Position numbers and translations under genes: made by a program
Notes under the pieces: generated by a model
The model's input: only the letters and a program-made list of their open reading frames with translations
Databases searched by the model: none
Told to the model about the DNA's origin: nothing
Assembly: GCA_037349105.1 (NCBI GenBank)
Contig: JAYJMM010000085.1
Coordinates: forward strand, 1 to 64,000
DNA: 64,000 nucleotides
Reading direction: 5' to 3'
Source of the DNA: Limnomonas spitsbergensis
Lineage: Eukaryota; Chlorophyta; Chlorophyceae; Chlamydomonadales
Shown: piece by piece, positions 1 to 14,700 of the stretch
How positions within the stretch are numbered: the first letter of the stretch is position 1
How the letters are laid out: each line of letters begins with the position of its first letter

Positions 1-3000
1 GCATCGGCATCGGCATCGGCATCGGCATCGGCATCGGCATCGGCATCGGCATCGGCATCGGCATCGGCATCGGCATCGGCATCGGCATCGGCATCGGCAT
101 CGGCATCGGCATCGGCATCGGCATCGGCATCGGCATCGGCATCGGCATCGGCATCGGCATCGGCATCGGCATCGGCATCGGCATCGGCATCGGCATCGGC
201 ATCGGCATCGGCATCGGCATCGCATCGGCATCGGCATCGGCATCGGCATCGGCATCGGCATCGGCATCGGCATCGGCATCGGCATCGGCATCGGCATCGG
301 CATCGGCATCGGCATCGGCATCGGCATCGGCATCGGCATCGGCATCGGCATCGGCATCGGCATCGGCATCGGCATCGGCATCGGCATCGGCATCGGCATC
401 GGCATCGGCATCGGCATCGGCATCGGCATCGGCATCGGCATCGGCATCGGCATCGGCATCGGCATCGGCATCGGCATCGGCATCGGCATCGGCATCGGCA
501 TCGGCATCGGCACGCATCGGCATCGGCATCGGCATCGGCATCGGCATCGGCATCGGCATCGGCATCGGCATCGGCATCGGCATCGGCATCGGCATCGGCA
601 TCGGCATCGGCATCGGCATCGGCATCGGCATCGGCATCGGCATCGGCATCGGCATCGGCATCGGCATCGGCATCGGCATCGGCATCGGCATCGGCATCGG
701 CATCGGCATCGGCATCGGCATCGGCATCGGCATCGGCATCGGCATCGGCATCGGCATCGGCATCGGCATCGGCATCGGCATCGGCATCGGCATCGGCATC
801 GGCATCGGCATCGGCATCGGCATCGGCATCGGCATCGGCATCGGCATCGGCATCGGCATCGGCATCGGCATCGGCATCGGCATCGGCATCGGCATCGGCA
901 TCGGCATCGGCATCGGCATCGGCATCGGCATCGGCATCGGCATCGGCATCGGCATCGGCATCGGCATCGGCATCGGCATCGGCATCGGCATCGGCATCGG
1001 CATCGGCATCGGCATCGGCATCGGCATCGGCATCGGCATCGGCATCGGCATCGGCATCGGCATCGGCATCGGCATCGGCATCGGCATCGGCATCGGCATC
1101 GGCATCGGCATCGGCATCGGCATCGGCATCGGCATCGGCATCGGCATCGGCATCGGCATCGGCATCGGCATCGGCATCGGCATCGGCATCGGCATCGGCA
1201 TCGGCATCGGCATCGGCATCGGCATCGGCATCGGCATCGGCATCGGCATCGGCATCGGCATCGGCATCGGCATCGGCATCGGCATCGGCATCGGCATCGG
1301 CATCGCATCGGCATCGGCATCGGCATCGGCATCGGCATCGGCATCGGCATCGGCATCGGCATCGGCATCGGCATCGGCATCGGCATCGGCATCGGCATCG
1401 GCATCGCATCGGCATCGGCATCGGCATCGGCATCGGCATCGGCATCGGCATCGGCATCGGCATCGGCATCGGCATCGGCATCGGCATCGGCATCGCATCG
1501 GCATCGGCATCGGCATCGGCATCGGCATCGGCATCGGCATCGGCATCGGCATCGGCATCGGCATCGGCATCGGCATCGGCATCGGCATCGCATCGGCATC
1601 GGCATCGGCATCGGCATCGGCATCGGCATCGGCATCGGCATCGGCATCGGCATCGGCATCGGCATCGGCATCGGCATCGGCATCGGCATCGGCATCGGCA
1701 TCGGCATCGGCATCGGCATCGGCATCGGCATCGGCATCGGCATCGGCATCGGCATCGGCATCGGCATCGGCATCGGCATCGGCATCGGCATCGGCATCGG
1801 CATCGGCATCGGCATCGGCATCGGCATCGGCATCGGCATCGGCATCGGCATCGGCATCGGCATCGGCATCGGCATCGGCATCGGCATCGGCATCGGCATC
1901 GGCATCGGCATCGGCATCGGCATCGGCATCGGCATCGGCATCGGCATCGGCATCGGCATCGGCATCGGCATCGGCATCGGCATCGGCATCGGCATCGGCA
2001 TCGGCATCGGCATCGGCATCGGCATCGGCATCGGCATCGGCATCGGCATCGGCATCGGCATCGGCATCGGCATCGGCATCGGCATCGGCATCGGCATCGG
2101 CATCGGCATCGGCATCGGCATCGGCATCGGCATCGGCATCGGCATCGGCATCGGCATCGGCATCGGCATCGGCATCGGCATCGGCATCGGCATCGGCATC
2201 GGCATCGGCATCGGCATCGGCATCGGCATCGGCATCGGCATCGGCATCGGCATCGGCATCGGCATCGGCATCGGCATCGGCATCGGCATCGGCATCGGCA
2301 TCGGCATCGGCATCGGCATCGGCATCGGCATCGGCATCGGCATCGGCATCGGCATCGGCATCGGCATCGGCATCGGCATCGGCATCGGCATCGGCATCGG
2401 CATCGGCATCGGCATCGGCATCGGCATCGGCATCGGCATCGGCATCGGCATCGGCATCGGCATCGGCATCGGCATCGGCATCGGCATCGGCATCGGCATC
2501 GGCATCGGCATCGGCATCGGCATCGGCATCGGCATCGGCATCGGCATCGGCATCGGCATCGGCATCGGCATCGGCATCGGCATCGGCATCGGCATCGGCA
2601 TCGGCATCGGCATCGGCATCGGCATCGGCATCGGCATCGGCATCGGCATCGGCATCGGCATCGGCATCGGCATCGGCATCGGCATCGGCATCGGCATCGG
2701 CATCGGCATCGGCATCGGCATCGGCATCGGCATCGGCATCGGCATCGGCATCGGCATCGGCATCGGCATCGGCATCGGCATCGGCATCGGCATCGGCATC
2801 GGCATCGGCATCGGCATCGGCATCGGCATCGGCATCGGCATCGGCATCGGCATCGGCATCGGCATCGGCATCGGCATCGGCATCGGCATCGGCATCGGCA
2901 TCGGCATCGGCATCGGCATCGGCATCGGCATCGGCATCGGCATCGGCATCGGCATCGGCATCGGCATCGGCATCGGCATCGGCATCGGCATCGGCATCGG

Positions 3001-5745
3001 CATCGGCATCGGCATCGGCATCGGCATCGCATCGGCATCGGCATCGGCATCGGCATCGGCATCGGCATCGGCATCGGCATCGGCATCGGCATCGGCATCG
3101 GCATCGGCATCGGCATCGGCATCGGCATCGGCATCGGCATCGGCATCGGCATCGGCATCGGCATCGGCATCGGCATCGCATCGGCATCGGCATCGGCATC
3201 GGCATCGGCATCGGCATCGGCATCGGCATCGGCATCGGCATCGGCATCGGCATCGGCATCGGCATCGGCATCGGCATCGGCATCGGCATCGGCATCGGCA
3301 TCGGCATCGGCATCGGCATCGGCATCGGCATCGGCATCGGCATCGGCATCGGCATCGGCATCGGCATCGGCATCGGCATCGGCATCGGCATCGCATCGGC
3401 ATCGGCATCGGCATCGGCATCGGCATCGGCATCGGCATCGGCATCGGCATCGGCATCGGCATCGGCATCGGCATCGGCATCGGCATCGGCATCGGCATCG
3501 GCATCGGCATCGGCATCGGCATCGGCATCGGCATCGGCATCGGCATCGGCATCGGCATCGGCATCGGCATCGGCATCGGCATCGGCATCGGCATCGGCAT
3601 CGGCATCGGCATCGGCATCGGCATCGGCATCGGCATCGGCATCGGCATCGGCATCGGCATCGGCATCGGCATCGGCATCGGCATCGGCATCGGCATCGGC
3701 ATCGGCATCGGCATCGGCATCGGCATCGGCATCGGCATCGGCATCGGCATCGGCATCGGCATCGGCATCGGCATCGGCATCGGCATCGGCATCGGCATCG
3801 GCATCGGCATCGGCATCGGCATCGGCATCGGCATCGGCATCGGCATCGGCATCGGCATCGGCATCGGCATCGGCATCGGCATCGGCATCGGCATCGGCAT
3901 CGGCATCGGCATCGGCATCGGCATCGGCATCGGCATCGGCATCGGCATCGGCATCGGCATCGGCATCGGCATCGGCATCGGCATCGGCATCGGCATCGGC
4001 ATCGGCATCGGCATCGGCATCGGCATCGGCATCGGCATCGGCATCGGCATCGGCATCGGCATCGGCATCGGCATCGGCATCGGCATCGGCATCGGCATCG
4101 GCATCGGCATCGGCATCGGCATCGGCATCGGCATCGGCATCGGCATCGGCATCGGCATCGGCATCGGCATCGGCATCGGCATCGGCATCGGCATCGGCAT
4201 CGGCATCGGCATCGGCATCGGCATCGGCATCGGCATCGGCATCGGCATCGGCATCGGCATCGGCATCGGCATCGGCATCGGCATCGGCATCGGCATCGGC
4301 ATCGGCATCGGCATCGGCATCGGCATCGCATCGGCATCGGCATCGGCATCGGCATCGGCATCGGCATCGGCATCGGCATCGGCATCGGCATCGGCATCGG
4401 CATCGGCATCGGCATCGGCATCGGCATCGGCATCGGCATCGGCATCGGCATCGGCATCGGCATCGGCATCGGCATCGGCATCGGCATCGGCATCGGCATC
4501 GGCATCGGCATCGGCATCGGCATCGGCATCGGCATCGGCATCGGCATCGGCATCGGCATCGGCATCGGCATCGGCATCGGCATCGGCATCGGCATCGGCA
4601 TCGGCATCGGCATCGGCATCGGCATCGCATCGGCATCGGCATCGGCATCGGCATCGGCATCGGCATCGCATCGGCATCGGCATCGGCATCGGCATCGGCA
4701 TCGGCATCGGCATCGGCATCGGCATCGGCATCGGCATCGGCATCGGCATCGGCATCGGCATCGGCATCGGCATCGGCATCGGCATCGGCATCGGCATCGG
4801 CATCGCATCGGCATCGGCATCGGCATCGGCATCGGCATCGGCATCGGCATCGGCATCGGCATCGGCATCGGCATCGGCATCGGCATCGGCATCGGCATCG
4901 GCATCGCATCGGCATCGGCATCGGCATCGGCATCGGCATCGGCATCGGCATCGGCATCGGCATCGGCATCGGCATCGGCATCGGCATCGGCATCGGCATC
5001 GGCATCGGCATCGGCATCGGCATCGGCATCGGCATCGGCATCGGCATCGGCATCGGCATCGGCATCGGCATCGGCATCGGCATCGGCATCGGCATCGGCA
5101 TCGGCATCGGCATCGGCATCGGCATCGGCATCGGCATCGGCATCGGCATCGGCATCGGCATCGGCATCGGCATCGGCATCGGCATCGGCATCGGCATCGG
5201 CATCGGCATCGGCATCGGCATCGGCATCGGCATCGGCATCGGCATCGGCATCGGCATCGGCATCGGCATCGGCATCGGCATCGGCATCGGCATCGGCATC
5301 GGCATCGGCATCGGCATCGGCATCGGCATCGGCATCGGCATCGGCATCGGCCATCGGCATCGGCATCGGCATCGGCATCGGCATCGGCATCGGCATCGGC
5401 ATCGGCATCGGCATCGGCATCGGCATCGGCATCGGCATCGGCATCGGCATCGGCATCGGCATCGGCATCGGCATCGGCATCGGCATCGGCATCGGCATCG
5501 GCATCGGCATCGGCATCGGCATCGGCATCGGCATCGCATCGGCATCGGCATCGGCATCGATCGGCATCGGCATCGGCATCGGCATCGGCATCGGCATCGG
5601 CATCGGCATCGCATCGGCATCGGCATCGGCATCGGCATCGGCATCGGCATCGGCATCGGCATCGGCATCGGCATCGGCATCGGCATCGGCATCGGCATCG
5701 GCATCGGCATCGGCATCGGCATCGGCATCGGCATCGGCATCGGCA

Positions 5746-5778
<33 letters not shown>

Positions 5779-8700
5779 GCATCGGCATCCGGCCATCGGC
5801 ATCGGCATCGGCATCGGCATCGGCATCGGCATCGGCATCGGCATCGGCATCGGCATCGGCATTCGGCATCGCATCGGCATCGGCATCGGCATCGGCATCG
5901 GCATCGGCATCGGCATCGGCATCGGCATCGGCATCGGCATCGGCATCGGCATCGGCATCGGCATCGGCATCGGCATCGGCATCGGCATCGGCATCGGCAT
6001 CGGCATCGGCATCGGCATCGGCATCGGCATCGGCATCGGCATCGGCATCGGCATCGGCATCGGCATCGGCATCGGCATCGGCATCGGCATCGGCATCGCC
6101 ATCGGCATCGGCATCGGCATCGGCATCGGCATCGGCATCGGCATCGGCATCGGCATCGGCATCGGCATCGGCATCGGCATCGGCATCGGCATCGGCATCG
6201 GCATCGGCATCGGCATCGGCATCGGCATCGGCATCGGCATCGGCATCGGCATCGGCATCGGCATCGGCATCGGCATCGGCATCGGCATCGGCGCATCGGC
6301 ATCGGCATCGGCATCGGCATCGGCATCGGCATCGGCATCGGCATCGGCATCGGCATCGGCATCGGCATCGGCATCGGCATCGGCATCGGCATCGGCATCG
6401 GCATCGGCATCGGCATCGGCATCGGCATCGGCATCGGCATCGGCACATCGGCATCGGCATCGGCATCGCATCGGCATCGGCATCGGCATCGGCATCGGCA
6501 TCGGCATCGGCATCGGCATCGGCATCGGCATCGCATCGGCATCGGCATCGGCATCGGCATCGGGCATCGGCATCGGCATCGGCATCGGCATCGGCATCGG
6601 CATCGGCATCGGCATCGGCATCGGCATCGGCATCGGCAATCGGCATCGGCATCGGCATCGGCATCGGCATCGGCATCGGCATCGGCATCGCATCGGCATC
6701 GGCATCGGCATCGGCATCGGCATCGGCATCGGCATCGGCATCGGCATCGGCATCGGCATCGCATCGGCATCGGCATCGGCATCGGCATCGGCATCGGCAT
6801 CGGCATCGGCATCGGCATCGGCATCGGCATCGGCATCGGCATCGGCATCGGCATCGGCATCGGCATCGGCATCGGCATCGGGCATCGGCATCGGCATCGG
6901 CATCGGCATCGGCATCGGCATCGGCATCGGCATCGGCATCGGCATCGGCATCGGCATCGGCATCGGCATCGGCATCGGCATCGGCATCGGCATCGGCATC
7001 GGCATCGGCATCGGCATCGGCATCGGCATCGGCATCGCATCGGCATCGGCATCGGCATCGGCATCGGCATCGGCATCGGCATCGGCATCGGCATCGGCAT
7101 CGGCATCGGCATCGGCATCGGCATCGGCATCGGCATCGGCATCGGCATCGGCATCGGCATCGGCATCGGCATCGGCATCGGCATCGGCATCGGCATCGGC
7201 ATCGGCATCGGCATCGGCATCGGCATCGGCATCGGCATCGGCATCGGCCATCGGCATCGGCATCGGCATCGCATCGGCATCGGCATCGGCATCGGCATCG
7301 GCATCGGCATCGGCATCGGCATCGGCATCGGCATCGGCATCGGCATCGGCATCGGCATCGGCATCGGCATCGGCATCGGCATCGGCATCGGCATCGGCAT
7401 CGGCATCGGCATCGGCATCGGCATCGGCATCGGCATCGGCATCGGCATCGGCATCGGCATCGGCATCGGCATCGGCATCGGCATCGGCATCGGCATCGGC
7501 ATCGGCATCGGCATCGGCATCGGCATCGGCATCGGCATCGGCATCGGCATCGGCATCGGCATCGGCATCGGCATCGGCATCGCATCGGCATCGGCATCGG
7601 CATCGGCATCGGCATCGGCATCGGCATCGGCATCGGCATCGGCATCGGCATCGGCATCGGCATCGGCATCGGCATCGGCATCGGCATCGGCATCGGCATC
7701 GGCATCGGCATCGGCATCGGCATCGGCATCGGCATCGGCATCGGCATCGGCATCGGCATCGGCATCGGCATCGGCATCGGCATCGGCATCGGCATCGGCA
7801 TCGGCATCGGCATCGGCATCGGCATCGGCATCGGCATCGGCATCGGCATCGGCATCGGCATCGGCATCGGCATCGGCATCGGCATCGGCATCGGCATCGG
7901 CATCGGCATCGGCATCGGCATCGGCATCGGCATCGGCATCGGCATCGGCATCGGCATCGGCATCGGCATCGGCATCGGCATCGGCATCGGCATCGGCATC
8001 GGCATCGGCCATCGGCATCGGCATCGCATCGGCATCGGCATCGGCATCGGCATCGGCATCGGCATCGGCATCGGCATCGGCATCGGCATCGGCATCGGCA
8101 TCGGCATCGGCATCGGCATCGGCATCGGCATCGGCATCGGCATCGGCATCGGCATCGGCATCGGCATCGGCATCGGCATCGGCATCGGCATCGGCATCGG
8201 CATCGGCATCGGCATCGGCATCGGCATCGGCATCGGCATCGGCATCGCATCGGCATCGGCATCGGCATCGGCATCGGCAGCATCGGCATCGGCATCGCAT
8301 CGGCATCGGCATCGGCATCGGCATCGGCATCGGCATCGGCATCGGCATCGCATCGGCATCGGCATCGGCATCGGCATCGGCATCGGCATCGGCATCGGCA
8401 TCGGCATCGGCATCGGCATCGGCATCGGCATCGGCATCGGCATCGGCATCGGCATCGGCATCGGCATCGGCATCGGCATCGGCATCGGCATCGGCATCGG
8501 CATCGGCATCGGCATCGGCATCGGCATCGGCATCGGCATCGGCATCGGCATCGGCATCGGCATCGGCATCGGCATCGGCATCGGCATCGGCATCGGCATC
8601 GGCATCGGCATCGGCATCGGCATCGGCATCGGCATCGGCATCGGCATCGGCATCGGCATCGGCATCGGCATCGGCATCGGCATCGGCATCGGCATCGGCA

Positions 8701-11700
8701 TCGGCATCGGCATCGGCATCGGCATCGGCATCGGCATCGGCATCGGCATCGGCATCGGCATCGGCATCGGCATCGGCATCGGCATCGGCATCGGCATCGG
8801 CATCGGCATCGGCATCGGCATCGGCATCGGCATCGGCATCGGGCATCGGCATCGGCATCGGCATCGGCATCGGCATCGGCATCGGCATCGGCATCGGCAT
8901 CGGCATCGGCATCGGCATCGGCATCGGCATCGGCATCGGCATCGGCATCGGCATCGGCATCGGCATCGGCATCGGCATCGGCATCGGCATCGGCATCGGC
9001 ATCGGCATCGGCATCGGCATCGGCATCGGCATCGGCATCGGCATCGGCATCGGCATCGGCATCGGCATCGGCATCGGCATCGGCATCGGCATCGGCATCG
9101 GCATCGGCATCGGCATCGGCATCGGCATCGGCATCGGCATCGGCATCGGCATCGGCATCGGCATCGGCATCGGCATCGGCATCGGCATCGGCATCGGCAT
9201 CGGCATCGGCATCGGCATCGGCATCGGCATCGGCATCGGCATCGGCATCGGCATCGGCATCGGCATCGGCATCGGCATCGGCATCGGCATCGGCATCGCA
9301 TCGGCATCGGCATCGGCATCGGCATCGGCATCGGCATCGGCATCGGCATCGGCATCGGCATCGGCATCGGCATCGGCATCGGCATCGGCATCGGCATCGG
9401 CATCGGCATCGGCATCGGCATCGGCATCGGCATCGGCATCGGCATCGGCATCGGCATCGGCATCGGCATCGGCATCGGCATCGGCATCGGCATCGGCATC
9501 GGCATCGCATCGGCATCGGCATCGGCATCGGCATCGGCATCGGCATCGGCATCGGCATCGGCATCGGCATCGGCATCGGCATCGGCATCGGCATCGGCAT
9601 CGGCATCGGCATCGGCATCGGCATCGGCATCGGCATCGGCATCGGCATCGGCATCGGCATCGGCATCGGCATCGGCATCGGCATCGGCATCGGCATCGGC
9701 ATCGCATCGGCATCGGCATCGGCATCGGCATCGGCATCGGCATCGGCATCGGCATCGGCATCGGCATCGGCATCGGCATCGGCATCGGCATCGGCATCGG
9801 CATCGGCATCGGCATCGGCATCGGCATCGGCATCGGCATCGGCATCGGCATCGGCATCGGCATCGGCATCGGCATCGGCATCGGCATCGGCATCGGCATC
9901 GGCATCGGCATCGGCATCGGCATCGGCATCGGCATCGGCATCGGCATCGGCATCGGCATCGGCATCGGCATCGGCATCGCATCGGCATCGGCATCGGCAT
10001 CGGCATCGGCATCGGCATCGGCATCGGCATCGGCATCGGCATCGGCATCGGCATCGGCATCGGCATCGGCATCGGCATCGGCATCGGCATCGGCATCGGC
10101 ATCGGCATCGGCATCGGCATCGGCATCGGCATCGGCATCGGCATCGGCATCGGCATCGGCATCGGCATCGGCATCGGCATCGGCATCGGCATCGGCATCG
10201 GCATCGGCATCGGCATCGGCATCGGCATCGGCATCGGCATCGGCATCGGCATCGGCATCGGCATCGGCATCGGCATCGGCATCGGCATCGGCATCGGCAT
10301 CGGCATCGGCATCGGCATCGGCATCGGCATCGGCATCGGCATCGGCATCGGCATCGGCATCGGCATCGGCATCGGCATCGGCATCGGCATCGGCATCGGC
10401 ATCGGCATCGGCATCGGCATCGGCATCGGCATCGGCATCGCATCGGCATCGGCATCGGCATCGGCATCGGCATCGGCATCGGCATCGGCATCGGCATCGG
10501 CATCGGCATCGGCATCGGCATCGGCATCGGCATCGGCATCGGCATCGGCATCGGCATCGGCATCGCATCGGCATCGGCATCGGCATCGGCATCGGCATCG
10601 GCATCGGCATCGGCATCGGCATCGGCATCGGCATCGCATCGGCATCGGCATCGGCATCGGCATCGCATCGGCATCGGCATCGGCATCGGCATCGGCATCG
10701 GCATCGGCATCGGCATCGGCATCGGCATCGGCATCGGCATCGGCATCGGCATCGGCATCGGCATCGGCATCGGCATCGGCATCGGCATCGGCATCGGCAT
10801 CGGCATCGGCATCGGCATCGGCATCGGCATCGGCATCGGCATCGGCATCGGCATCGGCATCGGCATCGGCATCGGCATCGGCATCGGCATCGGCATCGGC
10901 ATCGGCATCGGCATCGGCATCGGCATCGGCATCGGCATCGGCATCGGCATCGGCATCGGCATCGGCATCGGCATCGGCATCGGCATCGGCATCGGCATCG
11001 GCATCGGCATCGGCATCGGCATCGGCATCGGCATCGGCATCGGCATCGGCATCGGCATCGGCATCGGCATCGGCATCGGCATCGGCATCGGCATCGGCAT
11101 CGGCATCGGCATCGGCATCGGCATCGGCATCGGCATCGGCATCGGCATCGGCATCGGCATCGCATCGGCATCGGCATCGGCATCGGCATCGGCATCGGCA
11201 TCGGCATCGGCATCGGCATCGGCATCGGCATCGGCATCGGCATCGGCATCGGCATCGGCATCGGCATCGGCATCGGCATCGGCATCGGCATCGGCATCGG
11301 CATCGGCATCGGCATCGGCATCGGCATCGGCATCGGCATCGGCATCGGCATCGGCATCGGCATCGGCATCGGCATCGGCATCGGCATCGGCATCGCATCG
11401 GCATCGGCATCGCATCGGCATCGGCATCGGCATCGGCATCGGCATCGGCATCGGCATCGGCATCGGCATCGGCATCGGCATCGGCATCGGCATCGGCATC
11501 GGCATCGGCATCGCATCGGCATCGGCATCGGCATCGGCATCGGCATCGGCATCGGCATCGGCATCGGCATCGGCATCGGCATCGGCATCGGCATCGGCAT
11601 CGGCATCGGCATCGGCATCGGCATCGGCATCGGCATCGGCATCGGCATCGGCATCGGCATCGGCATCGGCATCGGCATCGGCATCGGCATCGGCATCGGC

Positions 11701-14700
11701 ATCGGCATCGGCATCGGCATCGGCATCGGCATCGGCATCGGCATCGGCATCGGCATCGGCATCGGCATCGGCATCGGCATCGGCATCGGCATCGGCATCG
11801 GCATCGGGCATCGGCATCGGCATCGGCATCGGCATCGGCATCGGCATCGGCATCGGCATCGGCATCGGCATCGGCATCGGCATCGGCATCGGCATCGGCA
11901 TCGGCATCGGCATCGGCATCGGCATCGGCATCGGCATCGGCATCGGCATCGGCATCGGCATCGGCATCGGCATCGGCATCGGCATCGGGGCATCGGCATC
12001 GGCATCGGCATCGGCATCGGCATCGGCATCGGCATCGGCATCGGCATCGGCATCGGCATCGGCATCGGCATCGGCATCGGCATCGGCATCGGCATCGGCA
12101 TCGGCATCGGCATCGGCATCGGCATCGGCATCGGCATCGGCATCGGCATCGGCATCGGCATCGGCATCGGCATCGGCATCGGCATCGGCATCGGCATCGG
12201 CATCGGCATCGGCATCGGCATCGGCATCGGCATCGGCATCGGCATCGGCATCGGCATCGGCATCGGCATCGGCATCGGCATCGGCATCGGCATCGGCATC
12301 GGCATCGGCATCGGCATCGGCATCGGCATCGGCATCGGCATCGGCATCGGCATCGCATCGCATCGGCATCGGCATCGGCATCGGCATCGGCATCGGCATC
12401 GGCATCGGCATCGGCATCGGCATCGGCATCGGCATCGGCATCGGCATCGGCATCGGCATCGGCATCGGCATCGGCATCGGCATCGCATCGGCATCGGCAT
12501 CGGCATCGGCATCGGCATCGGCATCGGCATCGGCATCGGCATCGGCATCGGCATCGGCATCGGCATCGGCATCGGCATCGGCATCGGCATCGGCATCGGC
12601 ATCGGCATCGGCATCGGCATCGGCATCGGCATCGGCATCGGCATCGGCATCGGCATCGGCATCGGCATCGGCATCGGCATCGGCATCGGCATCGGCATCG
12701 GCATCGGCATCGGCATCGGCATCGGCATCGGCATCGGCATCGGCATCGGCATCGGCATCGGCATCGGCATCGGCATCTCGGCATCGGCATCGGCATCGGC
12801 ATCGGCATCGGCATCGGCATCGGCATCGGCATCGGCATCGGCATCGGCATCGGCATCGGCATCGGCATCGGCATCGGCATCGGCATCGGCATCGGCATCG
12901 GCATCGGCATCGGCATCGGCATCGGCATCGGCATCGGCACATCGGCATCGGCATCGGCATCGGCATCGGCATCGGCATCGGCATCGGCATCGGCATCGGC
13001 ATCGGCATCGGCATCGGCATCGGCATCGGCATCGGCATCGGCATCGGCATCGGCATCGGCATCGGCATCGGCATCGGCATCGGCATCGGCATCGGCATCG
13101 GCATCGGCATCGGCATCGGCATCGGCATCGGCATCGGCATCGGCATCGGCATCGGCATCGGCATCGGCATCGGCATCGGCATCGGCATCGGCATCGGCAT
13201 CGGCATCGGCATCGGCATCGGCATCGGCATCGGCATCGGCATCGGCATCGGCATCGGGCATCGGCATCGGCATCGGCATCGGCATCGGCATCGGCATCGG
13301 CATCGGCATCGGCATCGGCATCGGCATCGGCATCGGCATCGGCATCGGCATCGGCATCGGCATCGGCATCGGCATCGGCATCGGCATCGGCATCGGCATC
13401 GGCATCGGCATCGCATCGGCATCGGCATCGGCATCGGCATCGGCATCGGCATCGGCATCGGCATCGGCATCGGCATCGGCATCGGCATCGGCATCGGCAT
13501 CGGCATCGGCATCGGCATCGGCATCGGCATCGGCATCGGCATCGGCATCGGCATCGGCATCGGCATCGGCATCGGCATCGGCATCGGCATCGGCATCGGC
13601 ATCGGCATCGGCATCGGCATCGGCATCGGCATCGGCATCGGCATCGGCATCGGCATCGGCATCGGCATCGGCATCGGCATCGGCATCGGCATCGGCATCG
13701 GCATCGGCATCGGCATCGGCATCGGCATCGGCATCGGCATCGGCATCGGCATCGGCATCGGCATCGGCATCGGCATCGGCATCGGCATCGGCATCGGCAT
13801 CGGCATCGGCATCGGCATCGGCATCGGCATCGGCATCGGCATCGGCATCGGCATCGGCATCGGCATCGGCATCGCATCGGCATCGGCATCGGCATCGGCA
13901 TCGGCATCGGCATCGGCATCGGCATCGGCATCGGCATCGGCATCGGCATCGGCATCGGCATCGGCATCGGCATCGGCATCGGCATCGGCATCGGCATCGG
14001 CATCGGCATCGGCATCGGCATCGGCATCGGCATCGGCATCGGCATCGGCATCGGCATCGGCATCGGCATCGGCATCGGCATCGGCATCGGCATCGGCATC
14101 GGCATCGGCATCGGCATCGGCATCGGCATCGGCATCGGCATCGGCATCGGCATCGGCATCGGCATCGGCATCGGCATCGGCATCGGCATCGGCATCGGCA
14201 TCGGCATCGGCATCGGCATCGGCATCGGCATCGGCATCGGCATCGGCATCGCATCGGCATCGGCATCGGCATCGGCATCGGCATCGGCATCGGCATCGGC
14301 ATCGGCATCGGCATCGGCATCGGCATCGGCATCGGCATCGGCATCGGCATCGGCATCGGCATCGGCATCGGCATCGGCATCGGCATCGGCATCGGCATCG
14401 GCATCGGCATCGGCATCGGCATCGGCATCGGCATCGGCATCGGCATCGGCATCGGCATCGGCATCGGCATCGGCATCGGCATCGGCATCGGCATCGGCAT
14501 CGGCATCGGCATCGGCATCGGCATCGGCATCGGCATCGGCATCGGCATCGGCATCGGCATCGGCATCGGCATCGGCATCGGCATCGGCATCGGCATCGGC
14601 ATCGGCATCGGCATCGGCATCGGCATCGGCATCGGCATCGGCATCGGCATCGGCATCGGCATCGGCATCGCATCGGCATCGGCATCGGCATCGGCATCGG